This document shows positions 8,782-18,898 of a stretch of 64,000 nt of DNA, piece by piece. The stretch is taken from positions 248,001-312,000 of the forward strand of contig CAYZVC010000002.1 in NCBI GenBank assembly GCA_964482035.1, written 5' to 3'. Source of the stretch: JANJWP01 sp964482035. GTDB lineage: Bacteria; Patescibacteriota; Gracilibacteria; BD1-5; UBA2023. Made by a program: the position numbers and the translations under genes. A model generated the notes under the pieces. That model was given only the letters and a program-made list of their open reading frames with translations, was not told the origin of the DNA and did not search any database. Position 1 is the stretch's first letter. Each line of letters begins with the position of its first letter.

Positions 8782-9603
8782 ATGAAACTTTTTTACCAAG
8801 GCGAACCCGGCGCGTACTCGCACGTCGTCGCATCCTGGGCGGCACCGTTTTTCGGTGCGGAGGAATCCGAAACCGAAGGGTTGAAAACCTTCGCCGACGT
8901 TTGGAAGGCCGTCGAAAACGGCGGAATCGGCATCCTGCCCATCGAAAATTCCTATGCCGGTTCCATCCACGACAACCTCTACGGATTCCTCCGCTACCCG
9001 TTCGTCACCCTCGCGGAATACGCTCTGCCCGTAAAGCATTGCCTCTTGTCGCACGAAACGGAAATTTCCGCGATACGAAAGGCGTACTCGCATCCGCAAG
9101 CGCTCGCGCAGTGCTACGGATTCTTGAAGGCGAACGCCATCGAAAGCGTCGTCCATGCCGATACGGCCGGAGCGGCGAAAGAACTCTCGAGAACGCGCGA
9201 ACCCGGCGCGGCGTCGGTCTCGTCTTCGAAAGCCGCCAAAATCTACGGTCTGAACGTCCTTGCCGAAGGCATCCAGGACCAACAGGGGAATACCACCCGT
9301 TTCTTCGTCGTCGCCCGCCCCGACATGGCTGAATCCGCCGTTTCCGAATTCCCGAAAACCGGAAAAACCAGCGTCGTCTTCGAAGTGAAAAACGTTCCCG
9401 CGGCGCTCTACAAATGTCTGGGCGCCTTCGCCACCCACGGAGTGAACCTTACCAAGATCGAATCGCTCCCAAGTTTGGGCGACCCGTTCTCCTACGTCTT
9501 TTGGATCGACTTCGAAGGCGGGGTCGAAGTCGAAGGAACCAAGGGCGCCCTCGCGGAATTGGAATTCTTCGCCAAGAAGGTGCGGATACTGGGGAGTTAT
9601 TAA
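8782..9603 (+). CDS. pheA: Prephenate dehydratase
   Basis: 273-aa enzyme converting prephenate to phenylpyruvate in phenylalanine synthesis. The N-terminal YQGEPGAYSH, the ILPIENSYAG segment and the catalytic TTRF motif (171-174) are present, followed by a C-terminal ACT regulatory domain (about 190-270) with the usual allosteric motif ESLPS. No chorismate mutase domain is fused. It starts one base after the trpS stop and has no internal UGA. Aromatic amino acid genes are uncommon in reduced CPR genomes, so this may be a retained or acquired single step. Confidence 0.93.
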   Translation: MKLFYQGEPGAYSHVVASWAAPFFGAEESETEGLKTFADVWKAVENGGIGILPIENSYAGSIHDNLYGFLRYPFVTLAEYALPVKHCLLSHETEISAIRKAYSHPQALAQCYGFLKANAIESVVHADTAGAAKELSRTREPGAASVSSSKAAKIYGLNVLAEGIQDQQGNTTRFFVVARPDMAESAVSEFPKTGKTSVVFEVKNVPAALYKCLGAFATHGVNLTKIESLPSLGDPFSYVFWIDFEGGVEVEGTKGALAELEFFAKKVRILGSY

Positions 9604-9672
9604 TTTTCATTTTCCCTTTCTTTTCGGCTTTCCGAGGGTATTTTTAACGTACTATCCCATAGGATCGCGAAT

Positions 9673-10638
9673 ATGGAAACCGCAATCTCCGTCCGTCATC
9701 TTTCGAAAACTTTTCAAATAGAAAAAAAGGCCGAAGGCTTTTCCGGAAGGATGAAGTCGCTTTTCCATCCCGAATATCGCCAAGTGGATGCCGTTTCGAA
9801 CGTTTCGTTCGAACTCGCGAAGGGTGAAAAGGTCGCGTTCCTCGGACCGAACGGGGCGGGGAAGTCGACGACCATCAAAATGCTCACGGGCATTCTTTCG
9901 CCATCTTCCGGAAATATCAGCGTCGCGGGTCTCAATCCTTCGAAAGAGCGGTCGAAACTGGTATGTCGAATCGGCGCGGTTTTCGGACAGACCTCGCGCC
10001 TTTGGTACCATCTCTCTCCGCGCGATTCGTTCGAGCTTCTCGCAAAGCTGTACGCGATTCCTGACGATATGGCGAAGAAGCGCATATCTTTCTTGGTCGA
10101 CGCGTTCGAAATAGGCGAATTCTATTCGTCCCCGGTCCGCAAACTTTCGCTCGGACAGCGCATGCGTGCCGAAGTCGCGGCAAGCCTCGTGCACGATCCC
10201 GAAATAGTATTTTTGGACGAGCCCACCATCGGGCTCGACATGGTCGCCAAGCAGAAGCTTCGCGACGTCATAAACCAGGTCAACAGAGAATCCGGTACCA
10301 CTATCCTCCTCACTTCGCACGATATCGGCGACGTCGAGCACGTTTGCGACCGCGTCATCATCGTCAACCACGGGAAAATCGTCTCCGACGGACCGCTCGA
10401 ACGCCTTAAAAAAGAACACGTGAAAACCAAAATCGTGAAATTCCGTCTCGAGAAGGGGGTTTTCGTTCCGCAGGGCGACGAACTCCGATTCAAAGAAGGC
10501 GAACGGTATTCGATAGAAATCCCCAATTCGTCACAGTCCGTGAAAAACGCGCTCGAACGGATTTACGCCTCCTGAGAAATCGAAGATTTTTCGATCGAAG
10601 AGCCACAACTCGAAGAAATCATCCGCACGTTCTACTAG
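9673..10638 (+). CDS. ABC-2 type exporter ATP-binding subunit (COG4586-like)
   Basis: 321-aa ATPase. Walker A GPNGAGKSTT is at about 58-67, signature LSLGQRMRAE near 160, and Walker B IVFLDEPTIGLD near 180, with the H-loop in LLTSHDIGD. The insert FHPEYRQVDAVSNVSF and the DEPTIGLD variant match the COG4586 group, which works with two integral membrane subunits, encoded next door. One UGA-glycine near residue 301 hides the last 20 residues under the standard code. The exported substrate is unknown. Confidence 0.9.
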
Positions 10639-10669
10639 CCGAACCGGCCCCATCACACCATGCCGGATT

Positions 10670-11455
10670 ATGAAAAAATACTTCCACCTCTTCCGCATAT
10701 CGCTCAAACAGCGCAACGTCCATATGTTCGACGTGCTGTCGTCGCTGTTTTCGTATTCGGTACGGATACTTTTCATCGTCAGTCTTTTTCGGTACCTACA
10801 CTCGGCCTCTCCCCATCTCTTCGCGAACGTTTCGCTTAAAGAGCTCTGATGGGGGCTCGTGTTCGCGCAGATCGCCTCGGTTGGTTCGCCCAATCTCGCC
10901 TGGCGGGTTTCCGAAGACGTGAAATCCGGCAAAGTCGCCGTACATCTTCTCAATCCGGTTTCGTATCCCGTTTTCAAAGTTTTCGAAGTCCTTTCGTGAG
11001 CGTTTTCGAACCTCGTCGTCATGACCGTGCTCGCCTTCGGTATCGGCGCGTATTTCGTAGGGCTTCCGGAAATCACGCTCGGTTGAGCGCTCGGTTCGTT
11101 ATTTCTCCTCTTGGGGGCGTTCCTGATGTTCGCGCTCTTGAATTTGAACGTCGGACTTTGCGCGTTCGTTCTCGAGGAAATTTCCCCGCTCCAGTGGATC
11201 GTTAAGAGATTCGTCATGTTCTTCGGCGGCAATATCCTCCCGATTCCGTTTTTTCCCGGTTGGCTCCAAACGGTCGCGTATGCCTCCCCGTTCGCCTTCA
11301 CGGGATACGTGGCCGGATTGACTTTCGCCAAATTCGACCTCTCCGTCTTTCTTTTCCACTCAACGGTAATGGTTTTTTGGCTGCTCGCGCTTTCGGCGCT
11401 CGCTTCGTTTTCGTACTCCCGTTTTTCCCGCCGTCTCGTAAGTAACGGCGGATAA
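10670..11455 (+). CDS. ABC-2 type exporter permease subunit 1 (COG4587-like)
   Basis: 261-aa integral membrane protein with about six hydrophobic segments, starting MKKYFHLFRISLKQ and containing the family segment GSPNLAWRVSEDVKSGKVAVHLLNPV. Three in-frame UGA codons act as glycine (after KEL, VLS and ITLG). It follows the ATPase by 31 bases and is the first of two permeases. This gene pair plus ATPase is the standard arrangement for COG4586/4587/3694 exporters. Confidence 0.85.
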
Positions 11456-11465
11456 CCTTCCTGAT

Positions 11466-12245
11466 ATGAAAAACTATCTCCGGCTCGTTCTTGCGAATTT
11501 TCTCTCCAATGCCGAGTACCGATGGGCGTTCGTGACGCAAATCGGCTTCATGATGCTGAACAACGTTTTCCTACTCGTCGTTTGGTACCTGTTTTTCCAG
11601 AAGTTCGGCACGATCGCCGGTCTCGATTTTCAAACGTATACGCTCTATCAGGCGATGCTCGCAATCACTTTCGGCATCCATTTTTTCTTCTTCATGGGAA
11701 CGTGGGACATCGCGTCGAAAATCCGCGACGGAGGCCTCGATTCCGAACTGCTTCTTCCTGGAAATCCGCTCCTGAGGGTGGCCATGGGGAGGTCCGAAAC
11801 GAGTTCCGTTGGCGATATGCTGTACGGCATCCTCGTTTTCGCGGCGTTTTATCCCTTGGCCTCGCCCCTCACGTTCGGAGTCTTTCTCGTTACGGGCTTT
11901 CTCGGATGAATCGTCCTCGCTTCGCTCGTCGCGATCGTGCAGTCGTTGACTTTTTATCTGGGCGATACCGAAGATCTCTCCGACGGGGTCTTCGAAATCA
12001 CGCTCTGACCGGGGATGTACCCGCCGAAAATTCTCGACGGACTCCCCTTGAAATTCGTCTTCTATTCCGTCGCTCCCGCGTTCTTCGCGGTATGGCTTCC
12101 AGTGGACTTGGTCCGTTCGTTCGATTGGATCTGGTTCGTAGCTCTCGCCGGTTTCGCGGCGCTCATGGCGGCCATAGCGTTTGCGACGTTCCATTTCGGG
12201 CTGAAGCGCTACGAAAGCGGAAACCTCATGGTTTTGAGGAAATAG
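11466..12245 (+). CDS. ABC-2 type exporter permease subunit 2 (COG3694-like)
   Basis: 259-aa membrane protein with about six transmembrane segments. The segment DIASKIRDGGLDSELLLPGNP is the typical cytoplasmic loop of this family. Two UGA-glycines split it under the standard code (after TGFLG and EITL). It starts 10 bases after permease 1 and ends before a strong bidirectional terminator, completing the three-gene operon 9673-12245. Confidence 0.85.
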
Positions 12246-12272
12246 GCCGAATCTCGATATCGTCAAACCATG

Positions 12273-12300
12273 AAAAAACGGGGCCTCCTCCCCGTTTTTT
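12273..12300. terminator. Bidirectional terminator
   Basis: A-run, CGGGG (12279-12283), loop, CCCCG (12290-12294), T-run to 12302. It serves the plus-strand ABC operon and the convergent minus-strand zinc-ribbon gene. Confidence 0.85.
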
Positions 12301-12552
12301 TTAGGCTTCCTGTAATCCCGCTTCGATGGGGAAACTCGGTTTCTGAACCCAGTCGGGAATCGGCAAGAACGCGTCGTGACCTTCCGGAACTTCGGCGATG
12401 GAACCCGATAGGACGAGTTCTTCCTCCGGCGACATCTCTTTTTTCGGTATCGCGAAAACGGCTTCGCATTTCGGACATTTCGCACGCCTTCCCGCGAATT
12501 CGGCTTGTACGCGGTATTCGGCTTGGCAATCGGGACAGGCTATGCGGATCAT
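12301..12552 (-). CDS. Small zinc-ribbon protein (MJ0042-type)
   Basis: 83-aa protein opening MIRIACPDCQ and continuing with AKCPKCEAVF: two CxxC knuckles 18 residues apart, typical of the MJ0042/zinc_ribbon_5 family, and an acidic C-terminal tail. Function unknown; such ribbons are often N-terminal parts of larger proteins, but here the protein stands alone. It ends in TAA inside the shared terminator and lies downstream of the rhomboid gene on the same strand. Confidence 0.75.
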   Translation of the reverse strand: MIRIACPDCQAEYRVQAEFAGRRAKCPKCEAVFAIPKKEMSPEEELVLSGSIAEVPEGHDAFLPIPDWVQKPSFPIEAGLQEA

Positions 12553-12645
12553 GGGAATTTCGGATGTTCGTTAACCGTTCCATCGTAGCACAACGGACTT
12601 CGTATGCAAAGAGTTTTTGACGTTAAAAGAACAATCCGTCATCCG

Positions 12646-13320
12646 TTATTTCGCTTCATCCCAATTTCTTTCGCTCATGGCCAAACCTGCGGCCACGCCG
12701 GCGAGAAACCCTACGAAATGGGCGGTATTGTCGACCATCGGGGTAATGGCTCAAAGGAAAAACTGGAAGCATTCCACCGCCCAAAGCGCCCATGCGGCGT
12801 CGCGGATATGCTCCGACAGTTCGTGCCTCCTTCGGAAAAACACGGTGGATACCATTCAAAAAACTCAGAACACCGCGCCGCTCGCCCCGATCGAAGGGGT
12901 TCCGTTCAGATAGAACGTCCCGATTCCGGCGACCGCTCCGAACGTCACGAAAAGCGCCAAGGATTTCGCCGTTCAGTACAACCGGTGCGAAATGAGCGCG
13001 AGCGGATAGAAGAACAGCATGTTCCCGCCGATATGTTCGAAGCCTCCGTGCAGGAACATACCGGTGAATATGCCGACGTAGTTGTCTTGGTCGCCCCAGT
13101 TTGAATATTTGAACGTGAAGTTCGAAATGTCCGGTTCGTTCAGGGAATACAACCCCTCCTTCAATTGGTAGAGGAACGTGAAACCCGTGACCGTCGCGAC
13201 GGTGAGGAAATACCCGTTCAAAAGCACGGCCCCGATTTCCGGGTCGAAAAGAGCGCGCTTTCCTTCTGGAACCGCGATGCAATCCGGGGTTATGTCTACG
13301 ACCTCGTCTTCACGGTCCAT
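12646..13320 (-). CDS. Rhomboid-family intramembrane serine protease
   Basis: 224-aa membrane protease. The catalytic serine lies in GASGAVFGVFG, where both Gly residues after VF are UGA. The histidine is in NTAHFVGFLAG in the last membrane helix. The N-terminal half carries the family HGGFEHIGGNMLFF loop segment. Four UGA-glycines are needed for the open frame. The presence of UGA at the conserved FGxxG positions is strong evidence for the code. It follows the zinc-ribbon/scramblase-like gene by 9 bases, so the two are probably cotranscribed. Confidence 0.92.
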
Positions 13321-13329
13321 GGTCGGAAT

Positions 13330-14616
13330 TTAGCGCTTTTCGCCAGTATCGAGGAGAATCGCCAATCCGATGGCGACCTTTCGGGGGATAGTGAAGGCCG
13401 GATCGTTCTTCAGATCGAGCATATAGTTGTCGAAGAGTTCGAACTTCCGCTTGAAAATACCGATCGGACGGGTCTGGTTCGGGTCGTTCTGAAGGTCGAA
13501 GAATACGAAATTCGTTCGGATGAACTGACCGATGATCGGCACGAGACGACGGAACAGGCTGAGTATGATGGAGTCTTCCTTAATGAGGAATTTCCGACCG
13601 TCCGGAAGGATTATCCACCATCTGCGGCGGAACACGTTGGTGAAGACGTTTTTTTCGAACGTCGCCATGAGGCTTCAGGAAGAATCCTCCATGCGGTATT
13701 TCTGGTGCGGAAACTCGAAACGCCGGGTTTGGACGATGGAAAAAACGGGAGCGGATTTCGTGTCGCCGTCGTTTTTGTAAAAACGTATGTGTCGCTTCGG
13801 ATAGAGGGCCATGCCTGTGAGGACGGCCAAAAGGAGGGCCAGGTACGAGCCGATTTCGATGAGCGGGCTTTCGGCGACGTCGCTCGCGCGTCTGGTTTTT
13901 GCGGCGACGTCGGCCGAAGTCTTCGTATTGAAGGTTTTCATAGTCTCTTCGAGGCGCTTCATAGCCTCTTCGTTTTCCTTCGCGATTTCAGCCGCGGTTT
14001 TCGTTCCGGCGGACGGGGTATTCATTGCGGACGTGGCGGGGGAAACGGGGACGAACGTTCCCGTCGGAGTCCCGGTCGAGGTCGTCACCGGCGAGTTTTC
14101 CGGCGCTACCGCAGCGGCCGGAACGTTCCTTCGGTTATTCCGCCTTACCGGCACGGTTCACGTGGACGTTTCGGGAGAGGGCGAAACGGTCGTTCCGGTG
14201 AGGGCTTCCGACGCGCCGGCGGTCGATATCGCGGCGAATGAAAACGCCCCGATGACGAGGAAATATACGAGTATCGCCACGAGGGTCGCCCCGAGCGCTT
14301 TGAAAAATTTCAAATCGCGGACGGCGAAAAGCACGTCGGCGTTGTTTTCGTCGCGGACGTAGTATTTTTCACTGAGCGCGATGCGTTTCTGTTTGATTCC
14401 GTAGACGTGTTTGCCGAAATCCCTATCTGCCGAATGGGAATCCGAAGCCGGGACCGGCGCTATTGTCGGAGCTTCGGGGGAAGCGGGGGAGAAGATGGAT
14501 TCGACGGAAGCGACCGTGAATTCGGTCGTGCAGCTCGGGCACCGGACCCTCTTTCATGACAACTCGTCCTTAAGGTCGAACTTCGCTTGGCATCCGGGGC
14601 AAACTGCGGGAATCAT
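13330..14616 (-). CDS. Zinc-ribbon membrane protein with scramblase/LURP-one-like regions
   Basis: 428-aa protein open only with three UGA-glycines. From the N-terminus: an MJ0042-like ribbon (CPGCQAKF, RVRCPSC) at 1-30; a beta-rich stretch (KRIALSEKYYVRDENN) near 90; a membrane helix near 125; a Thr/Pro/Ser-rich linker with a short coiled coil (EENEEAMKRLEET); a second membrane helix near 265; and a C-terminal beta-rich domain with RRWWIILPDGRKFLIKED and IGIFKRKFELFDNYMLDL. The last part resembles the tubby/scramblase/LURP-one fold by pattern only. Start ATG 14616, stop TAA 13330. Function unknown; it precedes the rhomboid protease. Confidence 0.6.
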
Positions 14617-14678
14617 CGCTTGATGTTTAAACGGTATCTCGACAATCATACGCGAAGACGGGCGCTTTCGCAAAGGCA

Positions 14679-14706
14679 TTGGAAAAGTCGGCGATTGCGA
14701 TATACT
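14679..14706 (+). promoter_or_regulatory. Promoter of the DsbA-like gene
   Basis: TTGGAA (14679-14684), 16-base spacer, TATACT (14701-14706). It lies in the divergent gap before ATG 14732. Confidence 0.6.
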
Positions 14707-14731
14707 CGGCCGGTATCAGTCATTCACGAAC

Positions 14732-15442
14732 ATGTCGTCCATTTTTTCGGTGTTCTCCGTTCTCGCGACGTTTTTCGTCACGGGAATCCAATCGGCGCCG
14801 ACTCCGGTCGAAACCGTTACGGAAAGCGTTCCGGCCGTAGAGTATTCCGAATTCGTCACCGGCTCGATATCCGCCCAAGACGTCGCCCTCTTCGATTCCG
14901 CGGCCCCGTATTCGTACGGAAAATCCAAATCCGAAATCACCGTCTTCGAATTTTCCGATCCGCAGTGCCCGTATTGCCGGACGATCCACAAGGACAAGAC
15001 GCTCGAAAAGATCGTCGATGCCTCCAAGGGGCGCGTATCGCTCGCCACTTCGTACTATCCGCTCGATTTCCACCAGGGCGCCAAAGAAGAATCCGTCGCC
15101 GGAATCTGCTACGGAAAGCTCGCAGGAAAGACCGCGTTCACGGACTTTAAGAACAAAGCGTTCTCCCGGAGTTCCGATTCGTACGGCACGTACTATTCGA
15201 CCGGAGAACTCGCTTCGTTCGCCGAAGGGTACGGTATCGATTCCTCCAAGTACGAAACCTGCGTTTCCGACGGCGCAGTCGCCAAATCCCTCGAAGAATC
15301 CATGACCAAGGCTTCGTCCTACGGCATCTCCGGAACGCCGGGATACCTCATCGTCAACCGCGTAACGGGAAAATACGTCCAGGTCTCAGGCGCCTATCCG
15401 CTCGAAACCTTCGTAAAAGCCGTCCGGGAAGCCGCGAAATAA
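14732..15442 (+). CDS. Secreted DsbA-family thiol-disulfide oxidoreductase
   Basis: 236-aa protein with an N-terminal signal/anchor (residues 4-20 hydrophobic) and a thioredoxin fold. The active site is C79-P-Y-C82 in DPQCPYCRTIH and the cis-Pro segment is GISGTPGYLIVN. The FEFSDPQCPYC opening is characteristic of the DsbA/BdbD-like thioredoxin_4 family. It would form disulfides in exported proteins, and several surface proteins in this window are Cys-containing. No internal UGA. It is followed 21 bases later by tyrS. Confidence 0.9.
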   Translation: MSSIFSVFSVLATFFVTGIQSAPTPVETVTESVPAVEYSEFVTGSISAQDVALFDSAAPYSYGKSKSEITVFEFSDPQCPYCRTIHKDKTLEKIVDASKGRVSLATSYYPLDFHQGAKEESVAGICYGKLAGKTAFTDFKNKAFSRSSDSYGTYYSTGELASFAEGYGIDSSKYETCVSDGAVAKSLEESMTKASSYGISGTPGYLIVNRVTGKYVQVSGAYPLETFVKAVREAAK

Positions 15443-15463
15443 CCTTCAAAACCGAAAACGACC

Positions 15464-16672
15464 ATGGCAAACCTCAAACCTTCCGAAGTCAAGAACCTCC
15501 TCGAAAAGGGCGTATCCCGCGTAATCGACCGAGAATCCCTCGAAGCGAAGCTCGCTTCCGGAAAACCCCTCCGAATCAAGTTCGGACTCGATCCGACGGG
15601 AACCATCGTCCACATAGGGCATGCCGTTCCCATGATGAAGCTCCGCGAATTCCAGCGTCTCGGACACCATATCATCATCCTCATCGGCGACGCGACCGCA
15701 CAGGTGGGCGATACGTCCGACAAAGATGCCGAGCGTCCGATGCTCAGGCGTGAAGAAACCCGGAAGAACGCCGAAACCTGGATTTCGAAATTCTCCAAAA
15801 TCCTCGATATTTCCAAGTTGGAAATCTACTACAATTCCGAAGGTCTCGACAAGGTGAATTTCTGCGGCGTCGGCGAACTCGCCAAGCATTTTTCGGTTGC
15901 CGAAATGCTCGACCGCGACAATTTCAGCAAGCGTCACAAGGCCGGAATCCGCATCAGCCTGCAGGAATTCCTCTACCCGATCATGCAGGGGTACGACTCC
16001 GTCGCGCTCCATGCCGACGTCGAACTCGGCGGCAACGACCAATACTTCAACCTTCTCGCCGGACGCAAGCTCCAGGAAGCTTTCGGACAGCCGAAACAGG
16101 ACATCATGACCTTCGACCTCCTCATGGGGCCGGATGGGAAGAAAATGAGCAAGACCGGCGGAAACACCATCGCCGTCGACATGGAACCGAACGCCATGTT
16201 CGTAAAACTCATGGAAGTGAAGGACGAATTCATTCTCGACTATTTCCGTCTCGCTACCACTCTCACGCTCGAAGAAATCGAGACGTATGCGGTCCGCCTG
16301 GAATCCGGTGAAAACCCGCGCGGCGTCAAACTTGACCTCGCCCGTATCGTCGTGACGTTCTACCACGGCGCGGAGGCTGCCGAAGCCGGTCGCGCGTATT
16401 TCGAAAAGGTGCTTTCCGAAGGCGTGATGCCGAGTGAAGACGAGATGGAGAAAGCCTACGTCGAAGCTGAAGAAATTGGCCTTCTCGCGCTCGTCAAAGC
16501 CATCGGGTTCGCGGCGACGACCGGCGAAGCCAAAACGGCCATTACCGGCGGCGGAACCAAGATCAACGGCGAGAAAATCACCGACGAACGCGCTCCCGTC
16601 AATCTTTCCAAAGACAAAGGCACCGTCGTGCAGGTTGGAAAGAAGAAGTTCAAGCTCGTGTTCGCGAAGTAG
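15464..16672 (+). CDS. tyrS: Tyrosyl-tRNA synthetase
   Basis: 402-aa class I synthetase that charges tRNA-Tyr. HIGH motif HIGH is at 50-53 after FGLDPTGT, and KMSK is at 227-230. The VELGGNDQYFNLLAGR segment is typical of the TyrS2/TyrZ type. A C-terminal S4-like RNA-binding domain ends the protein (TKINGEKITDE). No internal UGA and a TAG stop. A terminator follows at once. Confidence 0.96.
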   Translation: MANLKPSEVKNLLEKGVSRVIDRESLEAKLASGKPLRIKFGLDPTGTIVHIGHAVPMMKLREFQRLGHHIIILIGDATAQVGDTSDKDAERPMLRREETRKNAETWISKFSKILDISKLEIYYNSEGLDKVNFCGVGELAKHFSVAEMLDRDNFSKRHKAGIRISLQEFLYPIMQGYDSVALHADVELGGNDQYFNLLAGRKLQEAFGQPKQDIMTFDLLMGPDGKKMSKTGGNTIAVDMEPNAMFVKLMEVKDEFILDYFRLATTLTLEEIETYAVRLESGENPRGVKLDLARIVVTFYHGAEAAEAGRAYFEKVLSEGVMPSEDEMEKAYVEAEEIGLLALVKAIGFAATTGEAKTAITGGGTKINGEKITDERAPVNLSKDKGTVVQVGKKKFKLVFAK

Positions 16673-16683
16673 TTCGACTTTTA

Positions 16684-16717
16684 AAAAAATCCCGCCCTTA
16701 CCGGACGGGATTTTTTT
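16684..16717. terminator. Bidirectional terminator after tyrS
   Basis: A-run, ATCCCGCCC, loop, GGACGGGAT, T-run. It serves tyrS on plus and the 16734 gene on minus. Confidence 0.85.
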
Positions 16718-16733
16718 AGGATTTTTCGAATGC

Positions 16734-17852
16734 TTATACCTTTTGAAGGCTAGGCGGCTGGCGTTTGAACGGAGTCGGTTCATGGAGCCTGTAGGTTTCC
16801 CCATTGGCGCTGAAAGTCGAATTGGTCGTTCCTCCGTCGCGCATGCGGCTTACCGTTCCCGGCGTTACGTCGTAGCGTTTTCCATCCAAAATAATCGCGC
16901 GGTAGCCATAGTTTCCATCACGAAGCCCCTCTTCGGTCTTGTTTTCGAGCAAATGGATGCTTCTTCCATCCGAAAGTTCGATGGGCGTAGGGGTTTCCCC
17001 CGGTTTGATCAGGTGTTTGACGCGCTCCAGTCCCGGCTGGGGTTTTTCGGCGGCCTGCGGGGCCGGTTTTTCTCCTTTGGAGTTATAGACGGTGGCTCAA
17101 TTTTCGAGTTTGAAACCCGGATGCCCGTCTTTCGTCGTCACGGCGGTGAGGGTGAAATTCGCAGGAAGTTCCATTCCGTTCTGTCGGGCATAACTACGAA
17201 CCAAGTCTTTGGTTTTCGCGACGGTCGTATCGGATACGGACATCCAATTATTTACCAAAGCGTCGAAATTTTTCTTATTTGCCGGCGTATCGAAGAGTCC
17301 TTTCGGATCGCCGGAATAGTTCTTCATGAAGTCGTCCACCGCCCGTGCCTCGGCGGTTTCTCCGATTTCGATCGGGGCATTTTGCGCCGGCTCCGCTTTT
17401 TCGACCACGAGCGTATCGACGCTGCCGTCGCGGTTCCGGCATTCTATCCGGAGCGGCGCATTGGGATTGTTGAATCCGTCCTGTTTGAGTCCGTAAACTC
17501 GCAGGGATACGGTATTCGCATCGAAATAGATATCGCCACCGGTTGATTTTTGGCCATTGATGGTAACGGGGGATCCGCTCGGAACGGCAAATTTTACTTC
17601 GGATTTCCCATTGACGGTTTCATTGCTCAGCGTCGCGCCGAATTTCCTGATTTGGTTTTGCACGTCGGAAGAAATTTTGTCCAACGAAAAGCCGTCCGGG
17701 ACTTCGTTCTGGCGTTCGCGAGCCGCGTATTGGGCTTGGAACCTGTCGGGTTGCGCGGCAACGGCGTCAGAAGCCCTCTGGGCCTGGCGCATGGCGTCGT
17801 TGAATCTTTCGATGGCTCCGTTTTGAGCCGCTTCCGGAGTGAATCCTCCCAT
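16734..17852 (-). CDS. Hypothetical protein (372 aa)
   Basis: Soluble 372-aa protein with no signal peptide, from ATG 17852 to TAA 16734, containing one UGA-glycine after FKLEN. The N-terminus is helical and Gln/Ala-rich (RQAQRASDAVAAQPDRFQAQ). The middle alternates strands with many Asn and Gly residues. The C-terminal third carries a segment GRSIHLLENKTEEGLRDGNYG that could be a small beta domain. I do not recognise it. It lies just downstream of the 17875 gene on the same strand, so the pair may be an operon. Confidence 0.6.
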
Positions 17853-17874
17853 GGTAGTGAATGGTTAGTCGTAT

Positions 17875-18213
17875 TTACAGGATGCCGGCTATGGCTTCTT
17901 CCGCGTTCCGGTTTTCTTTGATGTTTTCGGTCCGTTCCGTTTCTTGCCGCTTTCCGAGTTCCTCCTTCGCGGCTTCGAGTTTTCTGATGGATTCCTCCGT
18001 CTTTTCCGAATCCGCTTCCTCAAGTACCGCAAGGGCGCTTTCGTATATGTCGGACAACGTTTTCTCGGAGGCTTTCCCGTTCGAAACGATTTCGTAGAGT
18101 TCCGAGAATATTCCGCCCCTGTTCTTGGAGCCCTCCAATACGGTGAGGCAGGCTGAAATTTTTTGCTCTCCGGACAGGAGTCGGAATTTTTCCACTTCTT
18201 TTTTGAGGTCCAT
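17875..18213 (-). CDS. Small coiled-coil protein (112 aa)
   Basis: Lys/Glu-rich, almost entirely helical protein starting MDLKKEVEKF. Residues 60-105 (EEADSEKTEESIRKLEAAKEE) look like a coiled coil. An upstream in-frame ATG at 18273 would add 20 residues but crosses the terminator hairpin region, so 18213 is preferred. No UGA. Function unknown. Confidence 0.55.
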   Translation of the reverse strand: MDLKKEVEKFRLLSGEQKISACLTVLEGSKNRGGIFSELYEIVSNGKASEKTLSDIYESALAVLEEADSEKTEESIRKLEAAKEELGKRQETERTENIKENRNAEEAIAGIL

Positions 18214-18270
18214 ATTTGGTCGGTCGTGAATGCGTATCCCGCTAAGATTACCAAATCCCGCCTTCCGATG

Positions 18271-18295
18271 CAAAAAAAGAACCCTCGCGAGGGTT
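18271..18295 (-). terminator. Terminator
   Basis: GAACCCTC/GAGGGTTC stem with a T-run on the minus strand (A-run 18271-18277 on plus). It ends the rdgB-membrane protein transcript. Confidence 0.75.
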
Positions 18296-18367
18296 CTTTC
18301 CGTTTTATTCTCCGAGATGGCCGAACGATCCGGCGCCCTATCCTAAGGCAAGCAGCCCCGTCAGGGG

Positions 18368-18895
18368 TTATTTTTGATACGGTTTCGAAAGGTCCGCAAT
18401 AGTTGGTTGGGCATTCGCTATTTCCGCCTCCCCTGAATTCGGAACGTCCTTCGCATTGCATCCCGAAGATGAGGGTGCCATATTTTGGCGTGCTTCGTTC
18501 CTCATCTTTCCTTCAAAAATTTCCAATATGAAACGTCCGACTGCCCGGTATCCTTCCTTGTAGGTCAGCCAGTATCCGGCGTAGGTTGCACAGGCGACGA
18601 AAACGGTAAGGAGAACGTAGTAATAATCGCCGTGCGGGCCACCATGTACCAAACCGTTTCCAACCATGTACGAAGTTGCGAACAGCATCCAAACCAGCAT
18701 GCCGAAAGCCTTGCCGTACGACTTGTTCAACGCCTCGTTGCGATATTTGACGTCCGTGGAAGTTTTCCAAATGAAGAAAACCGCCCAGATGATTATGAAA
18801 AGGGTAACGGCCGCCAATACGAGGGAGACGGCAAGCACGTCCGATACGGTTTCGCCCGCGCGTCCGTGGTGCAAAGCGCTGGTAAAATGGAGCAT
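18368..18895 (-). CDS. Membrane protein with three predicted TM helices (175 aa)
   Basis: Three hydrophobic helices at about 20-43, 65-84 and 92-112, then a cytoplasmic Ser/Asn-rich tail. No recognised family. ATG 18895 lies three bases after the rdgB stop, so it is probably translated from the same mRNA. No internal UGA; TAA stop. Confidence 0.65.
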   Translation of the reverse strand: MLHFTSALHHGRAGETVSDVLAVSLVLAAVTLFIIIWAVFFIWKTSTDVKYRNEALNKSYGKAFGMLVWMLFATSYMVGNGLVHGGPHGDYYYVLLTVFVACATYAGYWLTYKEGYRAVGRFILEIFEGKMRNEARQNMAPSSSGCNAKDVPNSGEAEIANAQPTIADLSKPYQK

Positions 18896-18898
18896 CGG

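Noticed and set aside
13330..14154. Two separate genes at 13330-13668 and 13675-14154
   Set aside because: They are in the same frame, joined by a UGA-glycine, and continue upstream through another UGA to ATG 14616 as one protein.
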